From: Terriglobia bacterium
GTDB lineage: Bacteria > Acidobacteriota > Terriglobia > JAIQFV01
Length of the DNA: 64,000 bases
Direction of reading: 5' to 3'
NCBI GenBank assembly: GCA_028716525.1
Contig: JAQUPQ010000007.1
Location: 1 to 64,000, forward strand
The position numbers and the translations under genes are program-made. The notes under the pieces are model-generated. The model searched no databases and was not told the DNA's origin. It saw only the letters and a list, made by a program, of their open reading frames with translations. Position 1 is the first letter of the stretch. Each line of letters starts with the position of its first letter. Of this stretch, positions 16,345 to 26,308 are shown in pieces.

Positions 16345-16379
16345 CGGCGTTTTCGATTTGGGGTGAGGAGCCTAAGAGT

Positions 16380-16691
16380 ATGTACGCAGTCATCAGTTCC
16401 GGCGGAAAGCAATATCGAGTCGAGCCCGGCGAAACCGTTCGCATCGACCTCTTGGATGTAGAAGCCGGTCAAAATGTGAAGTTTGACGACGTTTTGGCAG
16501 TCAGCACCGACAAGGGCTTCAAGGTGGGAACGCCGACCGTTGAGGGCGCCAGCGTCAGTGGCACCGTCGTCAAACACGGCCGCGCCGATAAAATTATCGT
16601 CTTCAAATTCAAACGCAAGAAGCAGTACAAGAAGACCACGGGTCATCGCCAAGGCTATACGGCCGTCAAGATTGGTGAAATCGTAGGATAG
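16380..16691 (+). CDS. rplU: 50S ribosomal protein L21
   Basis: 103 residues, the normal size. MYAVISSGGKQYRVEPG opens the protein, and the C-terminus KRKKQYKKTTGHRQGYTAVKI is diagnostic. L21 binds 23S rRNA in the large subunit. GAGGAG lies upstream of the ATG. It is the first gene of rplU-rpmA-obg, driven by a near-perfect promoter. Confidence 0.97.
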   Translation: MYAVISSGGKQYRVEPGETVRIDLLDVEAGQNVKFDDVLAVSTDKGFKVGTPTVEGASVSGTVVKHGRADKIIVFKFKRKKQYKKTTGHRQGYTAVKIGEIVG

Positions 16692-16787
16692 ATTTCCGAA
16701 GGGTCGGCACCAACTCGCCGCCACCAGCCAATCATCCGTGAGTCCGGTTTCCCTGCTGCAATTCATTTTGAGAAAGAGCACAAGTTT

Positions 16788-18205
<1,418 letters not shown>

Positions 18206-18236
18206 AATAGTTTGATCCTTCAGCGGAGTAGCCCAC

Positions 18237-18905
18237 GTGCGAATCGCGGTTTTCGGCGGCACTTTCGATCCCATTCATCTCGGGCATCTACGGATTGCAC
18301 AGCGTGTGAGGGACCGATTTCAGCTGGCCCAAATCGTTTTCATCACCGCGGCGCGGCCGCCACACAAATCAGGTCTGCCGTTGACCGGCGGCTGCGATCG
18401 TCATGCCATGGTATCGTTGGCGCTCCGAGGCGAAAGGAAATTCATTCCCTCGACGCTTGAACTGAACGTCACGGAAAAAAAGAATTACACCATCGACACG
18501 CTTCGGAAAATTCGCCGCTCCCTTCGGGCCTCCGACGAACTTTTCCTGATCCTGGGAGCGGACCAATTCAAAGAATTTCGAACCTGGTATCGCTCCGACG
18601 CTTTGCTGAAGCAGGTCGCCTTGATCGTAATTTCACGACCCGGCTGGCGGATCCGGAGCCTGGTGGAAGATGCCGATCCTGGGTTGGCGGAGGCGGTGAC
18701 GATCGTGGAGACGACCCGTAGCCAGAGGTCGAGAACCCATCGCCGGCTCCCGGCGCGTCCGCCCGCCATTTATGTGGTCAGCGACATCAAAATCGACATT
18801 TCGTCGACCTCGATCCGTGCTAAAATAAAGGCTGGAAAATCGGTTCGCGGATGTTTGGATCCTTTGGTGATTGATTACATCCGCCGAAATCATCTGTACC
18901 GTTAA
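18237..18905 (+). CDS. nadD: Nicotinate-nucleotide adenylyltransferase
   Basis: 222 residues from GTG at 18237, with GGAG 10 bases upstream. NadD makes deamido-NAD from nicotinate mononucleotide and ATP. The nucleotidyltransferase signature GGTFDPIHLGHLRIA (7-21) and the C-terminal ISSTSIRAKIKAG are present; the TARPPHK region and the D-x-F/W motif (LGADQFKEFRTWY) bind nicotinate. A region rich in Arg (about 160-175) is slightly longer than usual. It follows obg by 31 bases and precedes rsfS. Confidence 0.94.
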   Translation: MRIAVFGGTFDPIHLGHLRIAQRVRDRFQLAQIVFITAARPPHKSGLPLTGGCDRHAMVSLALRGERKFIPSTLELNVTEKKNYTIDTLRKIRRSLRASDELFLILGADQFKEFRTWYRSDALLKQVALIVISRPGWRIRSLVEDADPGLAEAVTIVETTRSQRSRTHRRLPARPPAIYVVSDIKIDISSTSIRAKIKAGKSVRGCLDPLVIDYIRRNHLYR

Positions 18906-18941
18906 AGCAATTAATCCATCCGTCGAAACCATTGCGGGGTA

Positions 18942-19310
18942 ATGAAGAGAGCCCTCACGCAGGTTGTACGCGCCGCCCAAGACAAGAAGGCGGAAGACAT
19001 CGTTGTTCTGGACCTCGCCTCGATCTGTTCCTTTACTGATCATTTCGTGATGTGCACGGGTCGCTCTACGCGGCAGGTTCAGGCCATTGCGGACGGGATC
19101 GAGGAGAGGTTGCGCGCCCATGCATTGCGCCCGGTGAGCATTGAAGGCTACTCCCAAGGCGAATGGGTGCTGATGGATTATTTGGATTTTGTGGTGCACA
19201 TCCTCTCGCCGCGGGCGCGAGAGTTTTATGATCTGGAACGATTGTGGTTAGGCGCCAAGCGTGTGGAGTTAGGCAAGCCGCGTACTTCGAGAAAATCCAA
19301 GAGCCGTTGA
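18942..19310 (+). CDS. rsfS: Ribosomal silencing factor RsfS
   Basis: 122 residues. RsfS binds L14 and blocks subunit joining when nutrients are short. Motifs DIVVLDLASICSFTDHFVMCTG, RQVQAIADGIEERL and GEWVLMDYLDFVVHI are typical, followed by FYDLERLW. A basic tail ends the protein. The nadD-rsfS-rlmH order is conserved in many bacteria. The ATG has GGGGTA shortly upstream. Confidence 0.95.
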   Translation: MKRALTQVVRAAQDKKAEDIVVLDLASICSFTDHFVMCTGRSTRQVQAIADGIEERLRAHALRPVSIEGYSQGEWVLMDYLDFVVHILSPRAREFYDLERLWLGAKRVELGKPRTSRKSKSR

Positions 19311-19396
19311 CCGGCCGCGGTTTTTCTTTTGCCAACCTCCGGAGCTTTGACGCGCCCTGAAAAGCACGCAATCGTTAAGATCTCTGGGCGGCCGCC

Positions 19397-19828
19397 GTGA
19401 AGCTCCGGATGTTCTGGGTGGGAAAAATCAAGCAGCCGCAGTGCCGCGAGTTGTTTGATTTGTATTGGACGCGGCTGTCATCAATGACCTCCTGCGAATT
19501 AATCGAAACCCGCGACAATGAATCGCTGGTGAAGGCCGCTGAAAAGGAGGCCGGCAATAGTTTTTCCGTGGTGTTTGATGAGAACGGACGACACTTCAAG
19601 TCGTCGGAGTGGGCCGAGGTCGTCCGGCGTTTGCAGGATCGATCGGTTCAGGAACTCCGCATGTTTCTCGGCGATCACGATGGATTGCCGGAGGGCATCA
19701 AATCCAAGGCCAACATGACGGTTTCATTGTCGGCCATGACTTTCCCGCATGATTTGGCCCGCGTCCTGGTGGCGGAACAACTGTACCGCGCGATGACCAT
19801 CATCCAGGGGCACCCGTATTCGAGGTGA
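19397..19828 (+). CDS. rlmH: 23S rRNA (pseudouridine1915-N3)-methyltransferase
   Basis: 143 residues from GTG at 19397. RlmH methylates pseudouridine 1915 in helix 69 on assembled 70S ribosomes. The SPOUT features are present: MFLGDHDGLPEGIK (SAM-binding knot), VSLSAMTFPHDLARV and the C-terminal EQLYRAMTIIQGHPYSR, which is nearly invariant. It closes the nadD-rsfS-rlmH group. Confidence 0.96.
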   Translation: MKLRMFWVGKIKQPQCRELFDLYWTRLSSMTSCELIETRDNESLVKAAEKEAGNSFSVVFDENGRHFKSSEWAEVVRRLQDRSVQELRMFLGDHDGLPEGIKSKANMTVSLSAMTFPHDLARVLVAEQLYRAMTIIQGHPYSR

Positions 19829-19834
19829 ATGCAG

Positions 19835-20060
19835 GTGCCGGGTGTCAGGTGCCAGGTGTCAGGATGCAGCTGTCAGCTATCAGTATTCAGCCGTCAGAAA
19901 TTTGCTTTAAGCCCAAAGCTATAAGCGGACACATCAGTCCGGAAAGTCTAGTAACCCTATTTGTCTCGTATCTGTTCGCTCATGGCTTAGGGCTTGAGGC
20001 TTTTGGCTGGTAGCTGAAAGCTGAGGGCTGATAGCTGAATACTGATAGCTGACCGCTGAA
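19835..20060. repeat. Degenerate heptamer arrays between rlmH and accD
   Basis: Four units GTGYCRG lie at 19835-19862, followed by units beginning CAG (CAGCTGT, CAGCTAT, CAGTATT, CAGCCGT) at about 19867-19894. Eleven 7-bp units of the form RGCTKRN run from 19984 to 20060, ending 18 bases before accD. The two larger arrays are inverted relative to each other: AGCTATCAGTATTCAGC (19875-19891) is the exact complement of 20034-20050. No gene is present. Confidence 0.85.
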
Positions 20061-20077
20061 CACAAAGGAATTCCACC

Positions 20078-20923
20078 ATGGCTTGGTTCAAAAAAGAAAA
20101 AACCCCCATCGTTTCGGTGGAACAGAAGCATGTAAAGACCGAGGGGCTGTGGACGAAGTGCGCATCTTGCAAGCAGATCATTTGGAAAAAAGATCTGGCC
20201 GCCAACCTGAACGTCTGCCCCAAGTGCAATTTCCATTTCAAGGTGGGAGCCCGTGAGCGTCTGGAAATGCTCTTCGACGAGGGCGCCTACTTTGAGCTGG
20301 ACGCCGACTTCGCATCGAATGATCCTCTTCATTTTTCCGACACGAAATCCTATCGCGCCCGCCTGAAAGAAGCGCAGAAGGCCACGGGGTTAAAAGATGC
20401 GATCATCACCGGCGATGGAAAGCTGGGCGGCCGCCCGACCCTCATTCAAGCCATGGAGTACCGCTTCATCGGAGGCAGCATGGGCGCCGTGGTGGGCGAA
20501 AAGATTTGTCGAGCCATCGAGTTATGCATAGTGCGGCGAAGTCCCTTGATCATCGTTTCGGTATCCGGCGGGGCCCGCATGATGGAGGGCGCCATCAGCC
20601 TCATGCAGCTGGCCAAAATCAGCGCCGGTCTGGGACGTCTGGATGACGCCAAGGTGCCGTTCATTTCCGTCCTGACCGATCCCACCACCGGCGGTGTCAC
20701 CGCCAGTTTCGCCATGTTGGGGGACGTCAATATTGCCGAGCCGGGTGCCCTGATCGGATTTGCCGGACCCCGGGTGATTGAGCAAACCATCCGCCAGAAA
20801 CTTCCGGCCGGCTTCCAGCGCAGCGAGTTTCTATTGGACCACGGCATGCTTGACGCCATTGTCCATCGAAAGGAATTACGGCCGTTCCTGATTCAGTCGC
20901 TGAACTTCATGCAGGCGGCTTGA
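20078..20923 (+). CDS. accD: Acetyl-CoA carboxylase carboxyltransferase subunit beta
   Basis: 281 residues. With AccA it transfers carboxyl from biotin to acetyl-CoA, giving malonyl-CoA for fatty-acid synthesis. A zinc ribbon with Cys 28, 31, 47 and 50 opens the protein. The crotonase-fold part has GGSMGAVVGEKICRAIE, SVSGGARMMEGAISLMQ, LTDPTTGGVTASFAMLGD and GFAGPRVIEQT, as expected. AAGGA lies before the ATG at 20078, which directly follows a heptamer repeat array. accA is not in this window. folC follows by 70 bases, a common pairing. Confidence 0.97.
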   Translation: MAWFKKEKTPIVSVEQKHVKTEGLWTKCASCKQIIWKKDLAANLNVCPKCNFHFKVGARERLEMLFDEGAYFELDADFASNDPLHFSDTKSYRARLKEAQKATGLKDAIITGDGKLGGRPTLIQAMEYRFIGGSMGAVVGEKICRAIELCIVRRSPLIIVSVSGGARMMEGAISLMQLAKISAGLGRLDDAKVPFISVLTDPTTGGVTASFAMLGDVNIAEPGALIGFAGPRVIEQTIRQKLPAGFQRSEFLLDHGMLDAIVHRKELRPFLIQSLNFMQAA

Positions 20924-20993
20924 GAACCGCGGATTTCATTCCTTCGTGTGGAGAGACTTTTGACGGCCTCGCGACAGGCCGTCATTTTGTTTT

Positions 20994-22328
20994 ATGACTT
21001 ATCGGGAAGCTGAGAAACGATTATTGGCGCTTGGCGACGAAGTGCTGACCATGAAATTCGGCCTTCGTAACATGCACAGCCTGCTGGCCGAACTGGGAAA
21101 TCCCCACCAACGCTTTCCCTCCCTCCATGTGGCCGGCACCAACGGAAAAGGCAGCGTGTGCGCCATGCTGCACCGCATCTTGTGTTGCTCCGGGCGGCGC
21201 GTGGGTTTGTTCACTTCCCCGCACTTAATTTCCATCCGCGAACGCATTCGAGTGAACGACACGCTTATTTCCGAACCGGAGTTCGCGGTTTCCTATGATC
21301 GGGTCGCGCGGGCCATTCGTCGGCTGCGCCGGACGCGCATTCTGCCGGCCCATCCCACCTACTTTGAAACGATCACGGCTCTGGCATTCGATTTTTTCGC
21401 GCGGCAGAAGATTGATATCGCCGTGCTGGAAGTCGGCATGGGGGGCCGGCTTGATTCCACCAACGTGGTGACACCCTTGGTGTCGGTGATTACCAACATC
21501 GATTTTGATCACGAACGATTTTTGGGAAACACGATCGCCGCCATCGCCGGAGAGAAGGCCGGAATCATCAAGCCGCGTATTCCCGTTCTGACAGCCGCCA
21601 GGCGTCCCGATGCCATCAAGGTCATTCGCCAAAAGGCACGACAAAAGAAGGGCGCTTGGCATCAAGTCACAAGGGATTCCCGGGTTTCGAAGGTCCTGCT
21701 GAAACCCGGCGGCTCCCGCTTCGACTTGAAGACGCCTCACCGCCGCTATCGAAAACTCTTTGTCTCCCTGGCAGGCCGACATCAAATTGAAAATGCGGTG
21801 CTGGCGATCCGAACACTCGAAGAATGCCGAGTCCGTGGGTTTCAAATTTCGGATGAGGCTCTTGTGGAAGGCCTGGCCTCAGCCCGATGGCCCGGCCGTT
21901 TTGAAAAGGTGAGCGAGCGTCCGACTTTTATTTTGGATGGAGCCCACAATCCTGCCGGCGCCCTGGCCTTGCGCCGCATGGTGACCCAACTGTTTCCGGG
22001 CCGGCGTGTCATCCTGATATACGGTGCCATGCGCGACAAGGCCATCCGCCAAGTCTTGAAACAATTGCTGCCGATCACCCGTCAACTCATCTTGACCCGT
22101 CCCGCCATTCCACGCGCCGCAGGCCCTGCAGAAATCTTCGAAATGGCGGGCTGGTTGAACAAAACGACGTTCTCTCCCGCAAATTCATTTCTAGTGGATT
22201 CGATCGAACCAGCGGTCCGCCTCGCCCGGAAATTGGCGCATCGTAGGACCCTCATCCTGATCGCTGGATCCCTGTATTTGGTGGGTGAGGCCAGGAGAAT
22301 CTTGCTGGATCGAAAGTATGCGGTGTGA
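20994..22328 (+). CDS. folC: Folylpolyglutamate synthase / dihydrofolate synthase
   Basis: 444 residues of the Mur ligase superfamily, adding glutamate to dihydropteroate and folates. The P-loop HVAGTNGKGSVCAM (about 45-58), TSPHLISIRERIRVN, then LEVGMGGRLDSTNVV and NIDFDHERFLG are FolC signatures. The C-terminal domain has ILDGAHNPAGALAL. The ATG at 20994 lies soon after accD. Whether it has both FolC activities cannot be told from sequence. Confidence 0.95.
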   Translation: MTYREAEKRLLALGDEVLTMKFGLRNMHSLLAELGNPHQRFPSLHVAGTNGKGSVCAMLHRILCCSGRRVGLFTSPHLISIRERIRVNDTLISEPEFAVSYDRVARAIRRLRRTRILPAHPTYFETITALAFDFFARQKIDIAVLEVGMGGRLDSTNVVTPLVSVITNIDFDHERFLGNTIAAIAGEKAGIIKPRIPVLTAARRPDAIKVIRQKARQKKGAWHQVTRDSRVSKVLLKPGGSRFDLKTPHRRYRKLFVSLAGRHQIENAVLAIRTLEECRVRGFQISDEALVEGLASARWPGRFEKVSERPTFILDGAHNPAGALALRRMVTQLFPGRRVILIYGAMRDKAIRQVLKQLLPITRQLILTRPAIPRAAGPAEIFEMAGWLNKTTFSPANSFLVDSIEPAVRLARKLAHRRTLILIAGSLYLVGEARRILLDRKYAV

Positions 22329-22393
22329 AGCTCCATCCAAGCCGGGATGGGCTTCGTCATTTGTGTTATACTTCCCCGCCGCCATAGGAATTT

Positions 22394-24808
22394 ATGATGA
22401 TGCGATTACGAATTCGCCTGCCGGAGCGCCTGTCCGCCTTCCTATGGAAGAACTCCAAAATCCTCATCGCCTCAGCCATTGTTCTTGTTCTGCTCATTAT
22501 CGGGCCGCTGATCTATTACTTCTTCAAGTTCTCGAGAATCATTGATCAGCGCTTCAGCGGCGAGGTGTTTGCCCGAACCTCGCAGATTTATGCCGCTCCA
22601 ACCCTCATTTACGACGGTGAAGCCTCCCGCCCCTCCGACATCACAACGGATTTACGCCGCGCCGGTTACGTGGAGCAAGGCAAGGGCAGCTCTCAGAAGG
22701 GCGAGTTCCAGTACGCGCGCACCGGGTTGCAAATTATCCCCGGGCCGGATTCCGGCTTGGATCCCAACACCGCCCATGTCCGTGTTGAATTTCAGGAAGG
22801 CCGCATTTCTCACATCACGCAAGTCAACAACGGCGTCGAGGTCGCATCCGCGGAACTTGAGCCGGAACTGGTCACGAACCTTTTTGATCAAAGGCGCGAA
22901 AAACGGCGGCTGCTGAAATATGAAGACATTCCGCCGATGCTGGTGGCGGCGGTTCTGTCGGCCGAGGACAAACGATTCTTCAGCCACAGCGGTTTTGATG
23001 TCTTGCGAACCTTGAGCTCGGCTTTCCATGACGTCTCGCGGCTTGAAAAAGCCCAAGGCGGATCCACCATCACGCAACAAGTGGCGCGCTCCTTCTTCCT
23101 GACCCCGACCAAAACCTGGCGGCGCAAGGTGGCGGAGCTGTACATCGCCCTGCTTCTGGAACGAAAACTGACCAAGCAGGACATCTTCGATCTTTACGCC
23201 AACCAGGAATATCTTGGGCAGCGTGGAAGTTTTTCCATCAATGGGTTTGGGGAAGCCGCCGTCGCTTATTTCAACAAGGATATCAAGAACCTGAGCCTGG
23301 CCGAAGTGGCTACCTTGGCCGGCATCATCCAATCGCCCAATCGATTTTCGCCTTGGCGCCATCCCGACCGCGCTTTGGCTCGACGCAACTGGGTGCTGGG
23401 ACAAATGCAGGAAAACGGCTACATCACGGAACCTCAAAAGGAAACGGCCCTCAAAACTACCCTGGTGGTTGTGCCGCCCAATTACGATTATGGCGAAGCA
23501 CCCTACTTTGTCGACTTGGTGAAAGACCAGTTGCTCGATAAATACAGCGAAACCGATCTCATTACACAACAGTTCAAAATATACACCACCTTGGATTTGG
23601 CCTTGCAGCGCGCGGCCTATGAATCCGTCCGCGATGGCATGAAGCAGGTCGACGATTATGTGGCGCAGCGAGGGCGGCGTAAATTGAAGAAAGGCCAACC
23701 GCCTCCGAAACTCGGTTTCAATGATCTGCCCCAGGCAGCCCTGGTGGCATTGGATCCTCATACCGGGGAAATTAAAGCCTTGATCGGTGGAACAGACTAT
23801 GGCCTCAGCCAGCTTAATCGAGTCTTGGCCAAGCGACCGCCGGGCTCGGCGTTCAAACCCTTCGTCTATGCAACGGCGTTGAATTCCGGCGTCGACGGCG
23901 CTCAACCTCTGATTACACCAGTCACCACGGTTGTGGATGAGCCCACCACGTTTACCTTCGACGACAAGACCTACTCGCCCGACAATTTCGGGCAACAGTT
24001 CTACGGAACCGTTTCGGTGCGAACGGCCTTGGCCCACTCCTTGAACGTCGCCACCATCAAGATCGCCGAGATGGCGGGTCTTCAGCGCGTTGTGGACCTG
24101 GCGATTTCGGCCGGCCTCAATAATCGCATCAAAGCCACTCCCTCCATGGCCATTGGCGCCTACGAAGTCACACCCCTGGAACTGTCGGGCGCTTACACCA
24201 CCTTTGCCAATGGCGGAGTACGAGTCGACCCCTACATGATTTCAAGCATTCGAAACCAGAGCGGGGCTGAAATGGAGCATGCGCAATTAAAAACCAAATG
24301 GGTGCTCGATCGCCGCACCACGTATCTGGTCACGCATTTGTTGGAAAACGTGATCAACACCGGAACCGCGGCGGGGGTTCGGGCTCGCGGGTTTGGACTG
24401 CCGGCTGCAGGCAAAACCGGCACTTCCCACGATGCCTGGTTTGCCGGTTACACGTCCGGTCTATTGTGCATTGTGTGGGTGGGTTTCGACGACAATCGCG
24501 ACATCAAGATCGAAGGCGCCAAAGCGGCACTGCCGATTTGGACGGAATTTATGCTGAAGGCAGCGAAGCTTCGGCCCCGCACTATTGGTGGTCAGCCTTT
24601 CAGCCCGCCGGACGGAATAGAATTTGCAAAAATTGATCCGGAAAGCGGCGAGTTGGCCAACGACGGGTGTCCTGCGACCATCGATGAAGCTTTTATCGCC
24701 GGAACGGCGCCGTTGCAGCATTGTCATCTTCACGGTGGTGGATTCATGCAAAGAATGTTTGGGACTTTTGGAAAACCGGTGGTTCAACCCCCGCCTCCAA
24801 ATCCTTAG
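22394..24808 (+). CDS. Class A penicillin-binding protein (PBP1-type, bifunctional)
   Basis: 804 residues. A cytoplasmic tail and one membrane helix (about 21-44) anchor it in the inner membrane. A UB2H-like region (about 60-155) precedes the GT51 glycosyltransferase with catalytic E191 in SAEDKRFFSHSG and the QGGSTITQQVARS motif. The transpeptidase domain (about 400-720) has S485-x-x-K488 (GSAFK), SLN at 549-551 and KTG at 674-676. It polymerises and cross-links peptidoglycan. The UB2H-like part suggests PBP1b-type regulation from an outer-membrane partner. The last 4 bases overlap the end of the convergent glycosyltransferase gene. Confidence 0.95.
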   Translation: MMMRLRIRLPERLSAFLWKNSKILIASAIVLVLLIIGPLIYYFFKFSRIIDQRFSGEVFARTSQIYAAPTLIYDGEASRPSDITTDLRRAGYVEQGKGSSQKGEFQYARTGLQIIPGPDSGLDPNTAHVRVEFQEGRISHITQVNNGVEVASAELEPELVTNLFDQRREKRRLLKYEDIPPMLVAAVLSAEDKRFFSHSGFDVLRTLSSAFHDVSRLEKAQGGSTITQQVARSFFLTPTKTWRRKVAELYIALLLERKLTKQDIFDLYANQEYLGQRGSFSINGFGEAAVAYFNKDIKNLSLAEVATLAGIIQSPNRFSPWRHPDRALARRNWVLGQMQENGYITEPQKETALKTTLVVVPPNYDYGEAPYFVDLVKDQLLDKYSETDLITQQFKIYTTLDLALQRAAYESVRDGMKQVDDYVAQRGRRKLKKGQPPPKLGFNDLPQAALVALDPHTGEIKALIGGTDYGLSQLNRVLAKRPPGSAFKPFVYATALNSGVDGAQPLITPVTTVVDEPTTFTFDDKTYSPDNFGQQFYGTVSVRTALAHSLNVATIKIAEMAGLQRVVDLAISAGLNNRIKATPSMAIGAYEVTPLELSGAYTTFANGGVRVDPYMISSIRNQSGAEMEHAQLKTKWVLDRRTTYLVTHLLENVINTGTAAGVRARGFGLPAAGKTGTSHDAWFAGYTSGLLCIVWVGFDDNRDIKIEGAKAALPIWTEFMLKAAKLRPRTIGGQPFSPPDGIEFAKIDPESGELANDGCPATIDEAFIAGTAPLQHCHLHGGGFMQRMFGTFGKPVVQPPPPNP

Positions 24809-26220
24809 TCCGATCCCCCGGCAAAACTCGCCAGAACAATCAGCAGGGGATACACCTCCAGCGTGTATCGGGGTTCCGGAAAAGTGAAGAAGGCGAAGAA
24901 GACCGTTCGCAGAACTATGGAACCCGCCACCAATAAAAATCCGGTTGAACCTGCGGACCACAATCTCACACCACCCCGCAGGGCTAGAACTAGGTAGCCC
25001 AGGTTGACGAAAAACAGCAGCGCCGTGAAAGAAAAATCGCGCGGGTCGTCCTCAAACGCCTCCGCCACGGGCCAAAGTTTTCCTTCGAGAGGAAGAATCT
25101 CACGGCGGGGTGTAAACCACAGGGCCACGCCTCGCAGCATCGGCAAAGTGACGAAGAATCGTACCGGGTGCGCATGAACGCGTTCTCGGGCGAGTTGCCC
25201 GAACTGCGTATCGAGGTCCGGTGTCATCGTCAATTGCTCGTTGTAGCGTTTGAAGAGTTCGGAAACGCGCTGAGCCTGATCCGCGCCTTCGACGGCTCCC
25301 GGCGGCAGGCCCTCAAAAGAAACAGGTTGACCATCAACCGGCCAAATATAGGCATCCAATTCGCGAAACCTCCACAGCCACGTCCGGCACCACTTCATAT
25401 AACCCCGAGGCACAAACTCATTGGGATCTTCGGCATAAAAGGGTGACAACGGCTGAAAGGTCTTCAACGAAACCAGATTTCGAGCGGTCCATGGAAGCAG
25501 AGGAATCACAAGCCCGACAAACATCAAGACAATCGCGCAGAGGGCCGTGCCTGGGCGCAAAACCTCTGCGGATTCCGTGGTGCCGCCCTTTCTTGTTCTC
25601 CACAGAACGATGGCACCCGGAACGACGAGCCACAGGCCGGTTTCGGGACGAAATAATGTCGCGGCACCCGTCGCTACTCCACACCAAAACCAATTGCGCC
25701 CGGGCGAATCGCTTTGCAAGGCCTTGATGGCCGCTAAAACCGCCAGCACAAAGAGAAACGTGGCAGGGACTTCCGACAAAATCGAGGCCGCATAATTTCC
25801 GACAAACGGGCAGAGGGCGGCCAAGGCCAAACCGAATTGCGCCGCCCCTTGTCGCTGCTCTCTTTTCCCGCGCGCCAAACGAAAAACAATAACGGCAATG
25901 AGGGCCGCGCTAAACGTATCGAGAAACGCCTGGACGATGCGAACGGCCGTTTCATTGGAATCCCCCGCCACGGAAAAAATGGCGGCCAGAAACAACGGGT
26001 AGCCCGGGCTCCGAATCAAGGTTGGAGGCGGAGGCGCCGTGCCCTCGGCTGGGATGTGGGAATAGACGTGGTGATGGAGTAGGTTGCGCGCAAAAGTTTC
26101 ATAGATGGGAGAGTCACCGCCGGTGTGGGGAAACAGAAAAGCGAACATCAGGCGCAAGGCCAGCGCCGCGGTCAGCCAGGCCATGGTGGGTCGCCCCCGG
26201 CCTTGAAACGCCTCTTTCAT
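24805..26220 (-). CDS. Membrane glycosyltransferase (GT39/GT83 ArnT-like, RgtA/B/C/D domain)
   Basis: 471 residues with about 9-10 membrane helices. Near the N-terminus a conserved Asp follows the first helix in HTGGDSPIYETFARNLL, the usual catalytic position for GT-C enzymes using polyprenyl-phosphate sugars. A loop has RSPGYPLFLAAIFSV. These features fit a dolichyl-phosphate-mannose-type or ArnT-like transferase acting on the periplasmic side. The substrate and acceptor are unknown; peptidoglycan-associated polymer, lipid A or protein are all possible. It is convergent with the PBP gene, sharing 4 bases, and divergent from the next gene. The start at 26220 has only a weak SD; M13 is an alternative. 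Confidence 0.75.
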   Translation of the reverse strand: MKEAFQGRGRPTMAWLTAALALRLMFAFLFPHTGGDSPIYETFARNLLHHHVYSHIPAEGTAPPPPTLIRSPGYPLFLAAIFSVAGDSNETAVRIVQAFLDTFSAALIAVIVFRLARGKREQRQGAAQFGLALAALCPFVGNYAASILSEVPATFLFVLAVLAAIKALQSDSPGRNWFWCGVATGAATLFRPETGLWLVVPGAIVLWRTRKGGTTESAEVLRPGTALCAIVLMFVGLVIPLLPWTARNLVSLKTFQPLSPFYAEDPNEFVPRGYMKWCRTWLWRFRELDAYIWPVDGQPVSFEGLPPGAVEGADQAQRVSELFKRYNEQLTMTPDLDTQFGQLARERVHAHPVRFFVTLPMLRGVALWFTPRREILPLEGKLWPVAEAFEDDPRDFSFTALLFFVNLGYLVLALRGGVRLWSAGSTGFLLVAGSIVLRTVFFAFFTFPEPRYTLEVYPLLIVLASFAGGSD

Positions 26221-26308
26221 GTTGTCCCATCCCGTTTAGGATATAATCAGCGGGGCGAACCGCCGATCAGACCAGCAAGCTTTCAGGTTGATACTTCACA
26301 CGCACGTT

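Noticed and set aside
22652-24037. Minus-strand reading frame of 461 codons
   Set aside because: Opposite the penicillin-binding protein; no family similarity and no start signals.
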